Below are positions 20,590 through 32,478 of a DNA stretch of 64,000 nt, one piece after another. Source of the stretch: Wurfbainia villosa. Lineage: Eukaryota > Streptophyta > Magnoliopsida > Zingiberales > Zingiberaceae. Below the pieces are notes generated by a model, which worked only from the letters and a program-made list of their open reading frames with translations, ran no database searches and was not told where the DNA came from. A program made the translations under genes and the position numbers. The stretch spans positions 23,119,928 through 23,183,927 of the forward strand of contig CM045989.1 in the NCBI GenBank assembly GCA_025175895.1, written 5' to 3'. Within the stretch, counting starts at the first letter, position 1. Every line of letters starts with the position of its first letter.

Positions 20590-23577
20590 ATTTTTTACAG
20601 CTTAGCCTCAGCCAAAGCTCTTATCCCTGTGTAGTTGCGAATTGGAGGAGTAGGATTTAAGATAAATACACTATGGAAAGATGATAGAAGAAAAGATTAT
20701 TCTGATATGAGAAGGTAAGGTTTTAGATCAGATAGCCACTATTCTTATAGCTCGGCGATAGCCGAAGCTATTATCCCTATACGGTTACGGATCGGAGGAG
20801 TTAGGTCCAAGGTAGATACACTATGGTGTTAGTATCTATAAGATTTATATATCTCCACAATGACATCATATTATCCACTTTGGGCTTAAACCCTCATGGT
20901 TTAATTTTTGGACTTTAACCAAAAGGCCTCATGCCAATGGAGATATTTTTTCATCTTATAAGCATATGATCTTTTCCATGTCTTACCAGTGTGGGACTTT
21001 GATTGTATTTCCTATATTCCCAATAATCCTCCCCTCAAACGAAGGACCACATTGAGCCCCCCTCAAGCCTATCCATCTTTGAAGGACTTCCTCTATTTGA
21101 TGTCCGATCCTCAACCCACTAGGACTTCCTACCAACTGTCTGGTCCTCCTGACCTAGCTAGACTTCCTGCCAGTTGTCTAACCCTGTTGACTCAACTGGA
21201 CTTCCTACCAATTGTTCGGTCCTCCTGACCCAATTGGACTTCCTGCATAGTGTCTGGTTCTCTTGATCCGGACATGGGAGCTCCACTTCCTTCATTCAAG
21301 GCTCATGACTTGACATGAACCATAACTCTGATACTGATTGTTAGTGCCTATAAGATTCATATATCTCCATAATAATATGATATTGTCCACTTTGAGCCTA
21401 AGCCCTCATGGTTTTATTTTTGGGCTTTGCCCAAAAGGTATCACGCCAATGAAGATATTTTTTCATCTTATAATCATATAATCTTTTTTTATGTCTTACC
21501 AATGTGGGACTTTAATTGTATTCCCTATACTCCCAACATATGAGAGATGATGGAGGAAAAATTATTCCGATCTGAGAAGGCAAGGCCTTAGATCATATCG
21601 TTATTATTCTTACAGCTCAGCGATAGCCGAAGCTCTTATCCCCGTGTGTTTGCAAATTGGAGGAGTAGGGTTTAAGGTAAATATACTATGGAAGATGATG
21701 GAAGAAAAATATTATTCCGATATGACCAGGCGAAGCCCTAGGTTAGATCGTCACTATTTTTACAGTTCGGCGATAACCGAAGCTCTTATCCCCGTGCGGT
21801 GGTGGATCGGAGGAGTTGGTTTCAAGGTAGATGCACTATTGAAGATGACAAAGCAAAAAATTATTCCGATCTGATCAGGCGAAGCCCTAGGTTATATCGC
21901 CACTATTTTTATAGCTCAGCGATAACCAAAGCTCTTATCCCGTGCGGTGGCAGATCGGAGGAGTTGGGTTCAAGGTAAATGCACTATTTAAGATGACAGA
22001 AGCAAAAAATTATTCCGATTTGAGAAGGCAAGGCCTTAGATCAGATCGTCACTATTCTTACAGCTCGGTGATAGCCGAAGCTCTCATCCCTGTGCGGTTG
22101 CAGATCGGAGGAGTAGGGTTTAAGGTAAATATACTATGGAAGATGACAGAGGAAAAAATTATTCCAATCTGAGAAGCCAAAGCCTTAGATCAGATCATCA
22201 CTATTCTTATTGCTCGGTGATAGCCAAAGCTCTTATCCCTGTGTGGTTGCAGATTGGAGGAATAGGGTTTAAGGTAAATACACTATGGAAGATGACGGAG
22301 GAAAAAATTATTCCGATATGAGAAGGCAAAGTCGCAGATAAGATCATCACTATTCTTATAGCTCGGCGATAGCCAAAGCTATTATCCCCATACAGTTGTG
22401 GATCGGAGGAGTCAAGTTCAAGATAGATAAACTATGGAAGATGACAGAGGAAAAAATTATTCCGATCTGAGAAGACAAGGCCTTAGATCAAATTGTCACT
22501 ATTCTTATAGCTTGGCAATAGCTGAAGCTCTTATCCCTGTGCGGTGGTGGATCAGAGGAGTTGAGTTTAAGGTAGATGCACTATTGAAGATGACGGAAGC
22601 AAAAAATTATTCTAATCTGATCAGGCGAAGCCTAGGTCAGATCGTCACTATTTTTACAGCTCGACGATAGCTGAAGCTCTTATCCCGTGCGGTGGCGGAT
22701 CGAGGAGTTGGATTTAAGGTAGATGCACTGTTGAAGATGACAGAAGTAAAAATTATTCCGATCTGAGAAGGCAAGGCCTTAGATCAGATCGTCACTATTC
22801 TTACAGCTTGGCAGTAGCCAAAGCTCTTATTCCTGTGCGATTGCGGATCGGAGGAGTAGGGTTTAAGATAAATACACTATGGAAGATGACGGAGGAAAAA
22901 ATTATTCCGATCTGAGAAGGCAAGGCCTTAGATCAGATCATCACTATTCATACAGCTCGGCGATAGCCGAAGCTATTATCCCTGTACGGTTGTGGATTGG
23001 AGGAATCAGGTTCAAGATAGATACACTATGGAAGATGACGGAGGAAAAAATTATTCTGATATGAGAAGGTAAGGTCTTGTATCAGATCGTCACTATTCTT
23101 ACAGCTCGGGGATAGCTGAAGCTCTTATCCCCATGCGATTGCGGATCAGAGGAGTAGGATATAATGTAAATACACTATGGAAGATGATGGAAGAAAAGAT
23201 TATTCTGATATGAGAAGGCAAGGCCTTAGATCAGATCGTCACTATTCTTATAGCTCGACGATGGATGAAGCTATTATCCCCGTGTGGTTATGGATCGAAG
23301 GAGTTGGGTTCAAGGTAGATATACTATGGAAGATGATGGAAGAAAAGATTATTCCGATCTGAGAAGGCAAGGCCTTAGATTAGATCGTCACTATTCTTAT
23401 AGCTCGGCGATGGATGAAGCTATTATCCCTGTGTGGTTGTGGATCGGAGGAGTCGGGTTCAAGGTAGATACACTATGGAAGATAACGAAGGAAAAAATTA
23501 TTTCGATCTGAGAAGGCAAGGCCTTAGATCAGATCATCACTATTCTTATAGCTCACGATGGCTGAAGCTATTATCCC
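20590..23577 (+). repeat. 149-bp satellite array, left part
   Basis: About 15 tandem units of roughly 149 bp (298 bp between alternate landmarks at 22136, 22434, 22879 and 23177). Landmarks are GATCGTCACTATT, AGCTCGGCGATAGCCGAAGC, GGATCGGAGGAGT and TATGGAAGATGA. Two subtypes occur: one with GAGAAGGCAAGGCCTTAGATC, one with GATCAGGCGAAGCCCTAGG. The array is in the 3' region of the Tat element and is split by a TRIM and a CACTA remnant. Frames of 60-78 codons across units are not genes. Confidence 0.9.
20827..21538 (-). mobile_element. TRIM element in the satellite
   Basis: Same family as 6491-7079. LTRs are 20827-21025 and 21339-21538. It starts TGTTAG and ends CCAACA; the primer site is degraded (complement of ACTCTGATACTG near 21326-21337). 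Flanking TATGG (20822-20826) and TATGA (21539-21543) are a four-of-five duplication. It is older than the other two copies, judged by divergence and by internal repetition of a CAGTTGTCCGG-like segment. Confidence 0.85.
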
Positions 23578-23584
23578 CACTACA

Positions 23585-23990
23585 ACAAAAATTCGAATAG
23601 ACAACGGTGAAAAATCGTTGTCTATGATCCAAAAAATCCGTGGTAAATTGACCCATCGTGAAAAGTAGTGCGTCCATATAGACAACGGTTAAAAACCATC
23701 GTCGATTTAAGGAAAAGACAACGGTTTTTAACCGTTGTCTTTGAGCGACTCACTTTTCACAACGGGTTGATTTACAACGGTTTTTTTAGATCATAGACAA
23801 CGATTTTTCACCGTTGTCTTTCAACTAAAATTACAACGGATTATAACCGTTGTCTTTGAGCGTCATATTTTTCTCAACGCATGGATTTATTATAATTTTT
23901 TGAGTTATAGACAACGGTTAATAATCGTTGTCATTTATCAACGGTTACTCTAGAGAACAATAAACCGTTGTCGATTTATAGTGTTGTATT
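23585..23990. repeat. CACTA subterminal inverted repeats
   Basis: At least eight short repeats of ACAACGGT and its complement ACCGTTGT in both orientations, often paired as hairpins (ACAACGGTTTTTAACCGTTGT near 23700). In En/Spm such motifs bind the TNPA protein. Confidence 0.75.
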
Positions 23991-24930
23991 TTTAATATAA
24001 ATCATACAACAATATCAAAAAGAATTATAGAAAACACATATCCACTTGGCCTTGTAGCAATATAAAGTACAAGGTCACATCATCCCAATTTAAATGATCA
24101 CTCTTAAAAATATATATAAAAAAGTACTGTAGCAAAACAACTACACATTATATGCTTAGTACTGCACCATAAGTATTATGCATAATAACCAAAACACTTA
24201 TAGATTACCACATCTAACCAAAAGAGGTATGTACACTTAAATCTCCTAATCATCAGATATGTGATCTTGTATGCATTCAGCCCACTCCGAACGTACTTCA
24301 TCAATTTCCTTTGCAGCTATCACAGATTTTATGAACTGCATGTGAATAAATGAATGAAAATGTAATTAGACACTTTGAGTACTATGTGATAATTAATTGC
24401 ACAAATTATTTTACAAATATGTATCAATAAGAAAATTTGAAAATATATCTAATATATTACTATTGGTCGTAGGGAAGACTTGTCAATGGATGCGGCGCCT
24501 TCATTATATCTCTCATATATCGCAAAATAAAATAACCGCATTGACCTCCATCCGATTGAAGGGGAACCTGTGATGGAAAAAATTATAGTAGTTATTCAGA
24601 TAGTAAAATTTGATACATAAATTACACAAAAAAAAATCACTAACAAAAAATGTATATGAATAACATCTACTCTAACAAGAAAGTATATGATTCACATCTA
24701 CTTTAACAAAAAATGTCACTAAATAATTACTCAAATTATATAAGCTCCCCACAATGTAAAACATACCTTGATTATTTCCCACAAAGGTTGTTTCTTTCCG
24801 TGCTTGCCAATCTCTGTGTTGAACAATTTCAAGGTCCTTCATAAAATCATAAAAGATTATAAACTTTTAGAGCAGCTAGTATATATAAAAAAATTATAAT
24901 AAATATTCCAAATATTTTCCTACTAAAACT
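23991..24930. other. CACTA 3' non-coding region
   Basis: AT-rich sequence downstream of the minus-strand genes. I see no supported gene. Confidence 0.5.
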
Positions 24931-24934
24931 TACA

Positions 24935-25347
24935 TCTTCACAATATTCTTCCCAGTCTCATCATGATTACACTGACCGAGAGGATCCAACAACGAAACAA
25001 CCTCTTTATGTGGATCGATGACAGTCAAAATCCAATGAAAACTACATATAAACACAATATTAATGCATGTACTCAAGCAAGTGTTTATCAAAGTAAAAAA
25101 TTAGTAACCTCTGTTTTACACACCCTATGTTAACTGGAACCAAAACTAGTTGGTTTGGTGGTGTGCCATTCAACCTAGCTGCTAAACCAAGGGCCCTCTT
25201 ATCAACTAATGTAAAGTGACACCCAACAACATATGGATCCACAAATCTAAACCTCTCCAGCTTATTTTCCTCCTTCGTCTTTTTATATAAATGCCTACCA
25301 ATTAAACATACAACAAAATGCATAAGACCAGGATAAATAAAACTCAT
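24935..25347 (-). pseudogene. Ulp1-like cysteine protease fragment in CACTA
   Basis: The upstream exon (25347 to about 25138) contains FRFVDPYVVGCHF and NQLVLVPVNIG. An intron-like gap with GT and AG ends then leads to a segment reading HWILTVIDPHKEVVSLLDP and GQCNHDE (about 25040-24950). The His-Trp and LLDP blocks are those of C48 (SUMO-protease-like) domains captured by plant transposons; the His codon is 25035-25037. I do not see the Cys active-site region, so the domain is probably incomplete. Role in the transposon unknown. Confidence 0.7.
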
Positions 25348-25357
25348 AAATCAATAG

Positions 25358-26568
25358 TCAAAGTGTTAGTACATGAAAACAATATACGTACCATATATAC
25401 ACAACTATGCAATTGTATGAAATTGGCGCCAAGTTGCAGAAAGGAATGATGTCTTGAAGGCAAACACTGGCTTCGAACTTACTACCAAATACATCATACT
25501 CCAACATTAATTTGATAGACTGGTGATCATGAAGAGCACGCTTGCAATAACAATACAACAACCACAGTGATCTAGGCACACTTGATGATCGCACTGTTAA
25601 TGATTGCACATTTGGTGATTGCAATCGATGCTTCTTTTTAGCATAGTCAATTTTTTTCCCCTTGAGCTTCTAGTACATGAAAATATATACTTGTTAGGCA
25701 CTTGTATAGCTAAATTTAAATAGATTGTAGCATTTACCGAAGAATCTTGTGTTTGCATCAAGTGTCTGGGCCAAGCTACATGTGATCCGATAGCATCACC
25801 AACGCTTTGACACGTAGGGTTTGGAATTGGCAAAGGGGCCGTTTCATCCAATGCTTCGTCAACCGCGACGAAACAATGGTTCGTATGCTTACTTGGATCA
25901 CCATTAAGATGCTCATCAACTCCCCCAATACTAACAATTGTACCAAAAGCTACATGGATGCCAGATTCCACACTCAATGAAACTAATTGACCCTGTAAGA
26001 CAAAACATAATGCTTGTGTAAAAAATAAATGTATTTAAATTGGACAATTCAATGATATCATTAGAGATTAAAGATACCTGTAAACCCTCAGCCTCGTTAA
26101 TCAACTCCACATCGCCATCACTGTCTGCTTTAATCTCATTTGATGGACCAAGATCATAGTTAAACTCATTTTCATGCAAGGTAGGAGGAAACTTCACACT
26201 ACAACTTCCCTTTTCATCATTCTCAAAGTCGCATACGCCATTTTTGAAAACCATTGCTTCTAACTTGTTTATCCGATCCTCCTGCTTTAATTTTTTTTTT
26301 TACGTTGCTCCAACAACATATTTTGTTGATCATTAAATACAGCTTGCTGAACGTGAGACCCCCATTTTGACAAGCCAAAGTATGTACTTGGAGTGACGTA
26401 AGCTCCAACTGCCCTTATACGCCCACCATGTTCCTTAGATTCAAGTGCAACTGTTAAAATGTCTTGTGTTGGTTCACTAAGCACTAACTTTCCCTCCCTC
26501 TTTTGTAAGATACCATCATCCTGCAATGCACAAAAACATATATTGACTACTATTTGGATGGGAACCAT
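25358..26568 (-). pseudogene. CACTA middle exons, unrecognised
   Basis: Minus-strand frames 26568-26287, 26254-25931, 25977-25597 and 25624-25358, likely exons between the TNPA-like region and the Ulp1 domain. 26568-26287 includes SKEHGGRIRAVGAYVTPSTYF, which is typical of plant CACTA TNPA-like proteins. The others are acidic or unremarkable. Splice structure not resolved. Confidence 0.55.
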
Positions 26569-26953
26569 TAATATAACAAGCCTAAATCTAAAATATTTTC
26601 TTACAATTTTTGAGGTTGTTGCCTTCAGTTGATCACCAACAAACTCTCCTTCTTTATTGAGTCGCCCTTTCTTCCAAAGGATAGCTCGGTTGATTTCATT
26701 ATCAGTACATAATTCATCCTTCTAATAACAATAAAAAATAACTCAATTATATTTAAATTTCTCCTCGGTAAGATATAAAATTTATTGTAATTGATAATTA
26801 AAGATTACTTACTATTTCTTCAGCAAGGCGTGCATATCCTTTGCGAGAAAGTCGATGGGGGTATTTATTTTGGGCTCTCCTTTCTTGTTGTTTCTCACTT
26901 AGTTCCTTAAAAGATAAACAAGACAATAATGCATTACCAATAACAATAGTCTA

Positions 26954-27660
26954 TTAAGAGTTCATTATTTGAGACCAGAGATTTAAACATCTTACTTTAA
27001 ACTCATCAGATAACCGACTTATCACAAACTTGCTCCATATGTCTGCTGGAATACTTGATCCTGGAGGTGGTATATGCAACTTCTCTGGAGTTTTGCGATT
27101 GGGAAAAATATAGTTTTGCGTGAGACTGCTTTTCCATTGGTGCCACTTTTCATTTACCGAGCTCAAACATCCCTTTTTCCAACCGACATCAACCTTGTAC
27201 GCCAACTACAAATGCATAAAAAATGGATACACATCAAATGTTAACAAACACAATAAAAAAAAGTATTAGTTTATATCTGAAGAATAAAAGTATTGACATT
27301 TATATTTACATTCACGGCTTCCCACACACGCTCCTTGATGTAATTAGGAACATGCTTCAAAGTATTGTAAGTTATTGGTACTTTCTCTCGAACAATCTGG
27401 CCAAGTGAACTTTGCATTTTAATCGCATTTTCCCCAATAGGTTGTCCCAGATTATTGAAATCAACTTTCAGTATAATGCCCTTAGTCCTTAGCCTTGAAA
27501 TATTGTCCATGTGTGTAGGACCTCTTGTCATTTTGTTTGATTGTGTGGCAGTTGAATCCTGGGTGCAGTCAACATTTTCCTCGTCTAATAAATCACCGTC
27601 AATCTTAGTCTTACCCTTTTCAAGGTTTGTACCTCCTCGTTTGCTTTGATTTTTTGTCAT
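26954..27660 (-). pseudogene. TNPA/Transposase_24-like region of CACTA
   Basis: The exon at 27660-27271 begins MTKNQSKRGGTNLEKGK and contains HMDNISRLRTKGIILKVDFN, PIGENAIKMQSSLGQIVRE and IKERVWEAVN. The next exon (27205-26954) has NYIFPNRKTPEKLHIPPPGS. These are characteristic of the Ptta/En/Spm transposase family that binds subterminal repeats. The AT-rich gap between the exons looks like an intron. Confidence 0.75.
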
Positions 27661-29613
27661 AGAGTTGATAACCTATTAATCACAAAATCTGCAATATGCA
27701 AATATAAGGTAAATATCATAATTTAGTGTAATTGCACTCGAAGGAACATTGAATTCTTACACATACATAATAGCTTTTCAAGAGAAAAATACTATAAGGT
27801 AAATTACACGTACATAATAGCTTTTCAAGAGAAAAATGCTATAAGGTAAATTACACGTACATAATTTAGTGCAATTGCTCAAAGGTAAATATCATGATTT
27901 ATAACCAAACTGGGCGTACAAGGTAAAATTCAAGGAAATCACAACAAATATATAACCAAATCCATAGTTTTATTAGAACACTCTCCAAAATAATGTTGAA
28001 GCACTAGGACACAGTTCTAGCAAAATTAAGGTTTCCAAACACTCTCCAAATTGAGCTTACTTGTGTTGGAGATAACAACAAATATTAAACGTGCAACTTC
28101 TTGTAGTAGAATAAAATGTCAACAAAGAGATGTATCTTTGGGAGACTTCCTCAAGCAGTTTCCATGACAGTCCGTGGAAGGCACTGTCACATAGCAACAC
28201 AACAAAAATTTGTAAAATTAGCTTGACAGCAAAATGTGACAACCATTAAACCAAAATCAATAACAAAAAGTAACATTGAAAGACCAAACCAGATTTGATA
28301 TAGACCGATCAATTAATATTACTGAGAGGCACATAAAGACTGTGCCTATGCATGGCAACAGTAACAACTATAGTTAGGAGTTGTTTTCCTTTCTGTTCCA
28401 CACCTGTACCAGACTGAAATAACTGTGAAAGATGTCAAACTGGGCAATCGCAATAAGTTTTTCAGTTTGTTCTCGCTTGTATTTATTCTTCATGATTGAT
28501 GACATATGCAAGTATGAGATCTAGATGGCCTGCAGATTTGTCTCATGCAAGATTTGTTATTGTTCTCCTCGCAAAATGCTAAGTTCTTTCATATGTTGTT
28601 GTGTCCGGGAGATGGTTTCCCAATTATCACTAGGATTCATATTGAATTTAGCTAATGACACCTACTCCCAGAAATAAACTTTAACTTAATACTCTCTCTA
28701 AATACACTTCTACACTGCTATGCAACCTCAAACATTAATTTGGATATGTTGGCCTTCAGATGACATTTAACATTTTGCAGCAAAGTTGGAATACAGAACA
28801 AAGGATGGCCAATCCTAGCTTTCTAAGTTTCCTTCTTGCCAGAAAATATACTTGCATGTGGATTATAGACTTTTCGAGGCCTTCAAAGATGACCTCCGGC
28901 TGTGAAATCTAAGCCTCCTTGTCCCCGAGCTTTCATTTGCTTGCAAATGATGGCCGTTTTACTTGCATTGTGGATTCTGTGTGGTCTCTAGTTTTGCAGG
29001 TGATAGTAGATGAGAGATAGAGATCAAATGATGCAGAACAATTAGTAAAAAAAATCCATGGCTTCATCACCAGATTTATTACCAAATTCTACTACTAGAA
29101 GAAATAATAACATGAAAATATAAATGCTGGACGAAAGGGAGCAAAAAAAAAAAAATCAGATATAGCTTTTAGATCTTTGCTAATTTCTTTTGTATTCCTT
29201 TTCTAGTTATAGTCCTAAGGTTTTACATGAGCTACTGTGTGTACCAAAAAGAATTTGAAAATGAAAAACAACAAAGATACGCCATCAACTTCTTAACCTG
29301 AAGAAGTTTTAACAACTGTTTTCACGGGATCAAAAGATTTATATGCTTGTTCATGGAAAAATTTGTACTCTTAGTGTATCAAAAAGGAATTTGAAAACAA
29401 AAAAAAAACTATCAACCGTTTAACACCAGTATATAATAACATTTATTTTTTTGCATAAAAGATGTTGGTCTTTCCCAAATAAAATAAAGCAATCCCATAA
29501 GATATAGCAAATTGATAGGAAAAAAATCTAGTTTCAGTCCAAAGTAACACAAGGTGACACAAAGACAAACCAAAACATTAACGTAGGATTTAAAAATAAA
29601 TATAATTGCCACA
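27661..29613 (-). other. CACTA intergenic or intron sequence
   Basis: Nearly 2 kb of AT-rich sequence between the TNPD-like and TNPA-like regions. It includes a short direct repeat near 27778-27860 (AATAGCTTTTCAAGAGAAAA, twice). I see no gene. Confidence 0.5.
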
Positions 29614-31082
29614 CTAAGGCAAAACATCATCAACCCAAGTTCCATCACAATTTTCACGCATGCACGGTGGTTCATTGTCATCTAATCTGTCAACATCCAT
29701 TACTGGAAGCCCTCGGGAAAAACATTGATAGTTGGTTGCAGTTTCTTCCAAATTATCACCACTAATATTATCAAAGTAGTCTCTACTAGGAGTTGCAAGT
29801 GCAACAGACCATGTGAGATCTTCAGGGTCTTCAAGATAAAAAACTTGTTTTGCTTGACTCCCTAAGATGAATGAATCAGATTTGAACCCTATCCTTCTGA
29901 GATTTACTAATGTGAAACCATGTTCATCTACTTTAATACCACCATTATTATCAACCCAATTACATTTAAAAATTGGAATTCGATAGAGATGGTAATCGAG
30001 CTCCCATATTTCATCAATAACACCATAGAATACCATATCTGCCACAATTGGATTCCTATCCTTTGCGCTAGCAACTTGCATAATCTTTGCAACTAAACTT
30101 ACTCCAGAATTTTGCACTACCCACATGTCATCACGCTCTTTTGTGTGATAAGTAACTCCATCAATTAAATATGCAGAATACTTGAATACTCGCGTGCTAG
30201 GTCCATGCGCCAACCACTTTAATTGTTCGGAGATTTGATATGTGGAATGGCGAATTGCATTTACAACCTATAATTTGCAAAATGCAAAAGTTGAATTATA
30301 TATTAATCTTCATAAATTATGAACTAGAACTAACTTGCATGTAACTTACAGTATCACGCAACCACGGAATAAAAGTCCGATTGTGCTCATCTTGTAACCA
30401 CTTTTTTGACTTTGCTTTCTAATGAAATGTTGACTTCAAATGAGCCATGTGTTTTCTATTGAAGATATGATAATGAAACGATTAGATACTAGAATTTAAT
30501 GTCATATTCGAAAGTAGCAATGAGTTGGAGAAATTACTCGATATATGGCTCTATCTCATCATTATTTTCTAGTACGTGACGATGTGCTTGCTCCCACTCC
30601 TCATGATTGGCAGAGTGCACTCAATCTCGTGATAAAGGTCTGGTAAGCTCCAATTGATGATTCCTTGTTGGGATGCCAACAGTGTGCACATTAAATAGGT
30701 AGTCTGAGCAAAATTCTATAGCCTTCTCAGCAATATAATATTCGGCTATACAACCTTCGGGTCAATTGCGATTTCACACATAACCTTTCAATGATTTCAT
30801 GAATCTTTCAAATTGGTACATCCATCTATACCAAATTGGTCCACACAATTTAACCTCACGCACGAGGTGAACAGTCAAATGGAGCATGACATCAAAAAAT
30901 AAAGGAGGAAAATATTTTTCAAGTAAGCACAATGTCGTCACAATATTTCTTTGCATATCATCTAACTTCGAGACATCGATCACTTTGCTACACAACTTGT
31001 TGAAGAAAAAGCACAATCGAGTGATAGTATATCTAACATGTTTGGGTAAGACACCACGAATGGCAATTGGAAGTAACTATCA
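29614..31082 (-). pseudogene. CACTA TNPD transposase, C-terminal part
   Basis: From 31075 downward the frame reads LPIAIRGVLPKHVRYTITRL, FFFNKLCSKVIDVSKLDD and YQFERFMKSLKGYV (ending near 30774): the end of the tnp2 region and DUF4218. A second block (30213-29614) with GVTYHTKERDDMWVVQNSGV and FKCNWVDNNGG is DUF4216. The intervening 30214-30773 has stops and probable introns. The catalytic N-terminal tnp2 part is missing because the element is truncated at about 31085, so it is inactive. Confidence 0.85.
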
Positions 31083-31090
31083 CATCCGAT

Positions 31091-32478
31091 CTGCCCCATG
31101 CGGCTGCAGATCGGATGAGTCGGGTTCAAGATAGATACACTATGGAAGATGACGGAGGAAAAAATTATTGCGATTTGAGAAGGCAAGGCCTTAAATCATA
31201 TCGTCATTATTCTTACATCTCGGCGATAGCTAAAACTCTTATCCTCATGCAGTGGAGGATCGAAGGAGTAGAGTTTAAGGTAAATACACTATGAAAGATG
31301 ATGGAGGAAAAAAAGTATTCGATCTGATCAAGCGAAGCCCTAGGTTAGATCGTCACTATTTTTACAGCTCGACGATAGCCGAATCTCTTATCCCTGTGCG
31401 GTGGCGGATCGGAGGAGTTGAGTTCAAGGTAGATGCACTATTGAAGATAACGGAAGCAAAACATTATTTCGTTCTGATCAGGCGAAGTCGTAGGTCAGAT
31501 CGTCACTATTTTTATAGCTCGATGATAGTCGAAGCTCTTATCCCCGTGCGGTGACGGATCGGAGGGGTTGTATTCAAGGTAGATGCACTATTGAAGATAA
31601 CGAAAGAAAAAAATTATTCCGATTTGATCAAGCGAAGCCCTAGGTTAGATCACCACTATTTTTATAGCTCGTCGATAGTCGAAGCTCTTATCCTCGTGCG
31701 GTGACGGATCGGAGGAGTTGGGTTCAAGGTAGATACACTGTTGAAGATAACGGAAGCAAAAAATTATTCCAATCTTATCAGGCAAAGCCCTAGGTCAGAT
31801 CGTCACTATTTTTATAGCTCGGCAATAGCCGAAGCTCTTATCCCCGTACGGTGGCGGATCGGAGAAGTTGGGTTCAAGCTAGATGCACTATTGAAGATGA
31901 CGAAAGTAAAAAAGTTATTCCGATCTGATCAGACGAAGCCCTAGGTCTGATCGTCACTATTTTTATAGCTCGATGATAGCCGAAGCTCTTATCCCCGTGC
32001 GATGGTAGATTAGAGGAGTTGGATTCAAGGTAGATGCACTGTTGAAGATGACGGAAGCAAAAAAATTATTCTGATATGACCAGACGAAGCCTTAGGTCAG
32101 ATCGTCACTATTTTTGCAACTCGGCGATAGTAAAAGTTCTTATCATCGTGCGATGGCGGATCAGAGGAGTTGGTTTCAAGGTAGATGCACTGTTGAAAAT
32201 GATGGGAGTAAAAAACTTATTATAATCTGACCAAGCGAGGCCCTATGTCAGATCGTCACTATTTTTTACAGCTCAGCGATTGTCGAAGCTCTTATCCTCG
32301 TACGGTGGTGGATCAGAGGAGTTGAGTTCAAAGTAGATGCATTGTTGAAGGTGACAAGAGTATAAAATTTTATTCCGATTTGACCAGGCGAAGCCCTAGG
32401 TCAGATCGTCACTATTTTTATAGTTCGGTGATAACCAAAGCTCTTATCCCCATGCAGTGGTGAATCGAATGAGTTAAA
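31091..32478 (+). repeat. 149-bp satellite array, right part
   Basis: About nine further units of 149-151 bp (TTGAAGATAACG at 31441, 31591 and 31741). After the first unit or two, nearly all are of the GATCAGGCGAAGCCCTAGG subtype. The array ends near GTGGTGAATCGAATGAG. Confidence 0.88.

Larger units (their letters stand above)
23578..31090 (-). mobile_element. CACTA (En/Spm) transposon, truncated
   Basis: The left end starts CACTACAACAAAAATTC, a standard plant CACTA terminus, followed by subterminal ACAACGG...CCGTTGTC repeats. Minus-strand genes are, in transcription order, the C-terminal part of the TNPD-like transposase (31082 downward), a TNPA/Transposase_24-like region (27660-26954) and a Ulp1-like protease (25347 to about 24935). 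The right end, which should carry the start of the transposase and the second terminus, is missing. The sequence passes directly into satellite at about 31083-31094. Confidence 0.88.

Noticed and set aside
20989..23511. Series of 61-79 codon plus-strand frames
   Set aside because: They follow the 149-bp satellite and the TRIM. The unit is not a multiple of three and no frame persists, so they are not genes.
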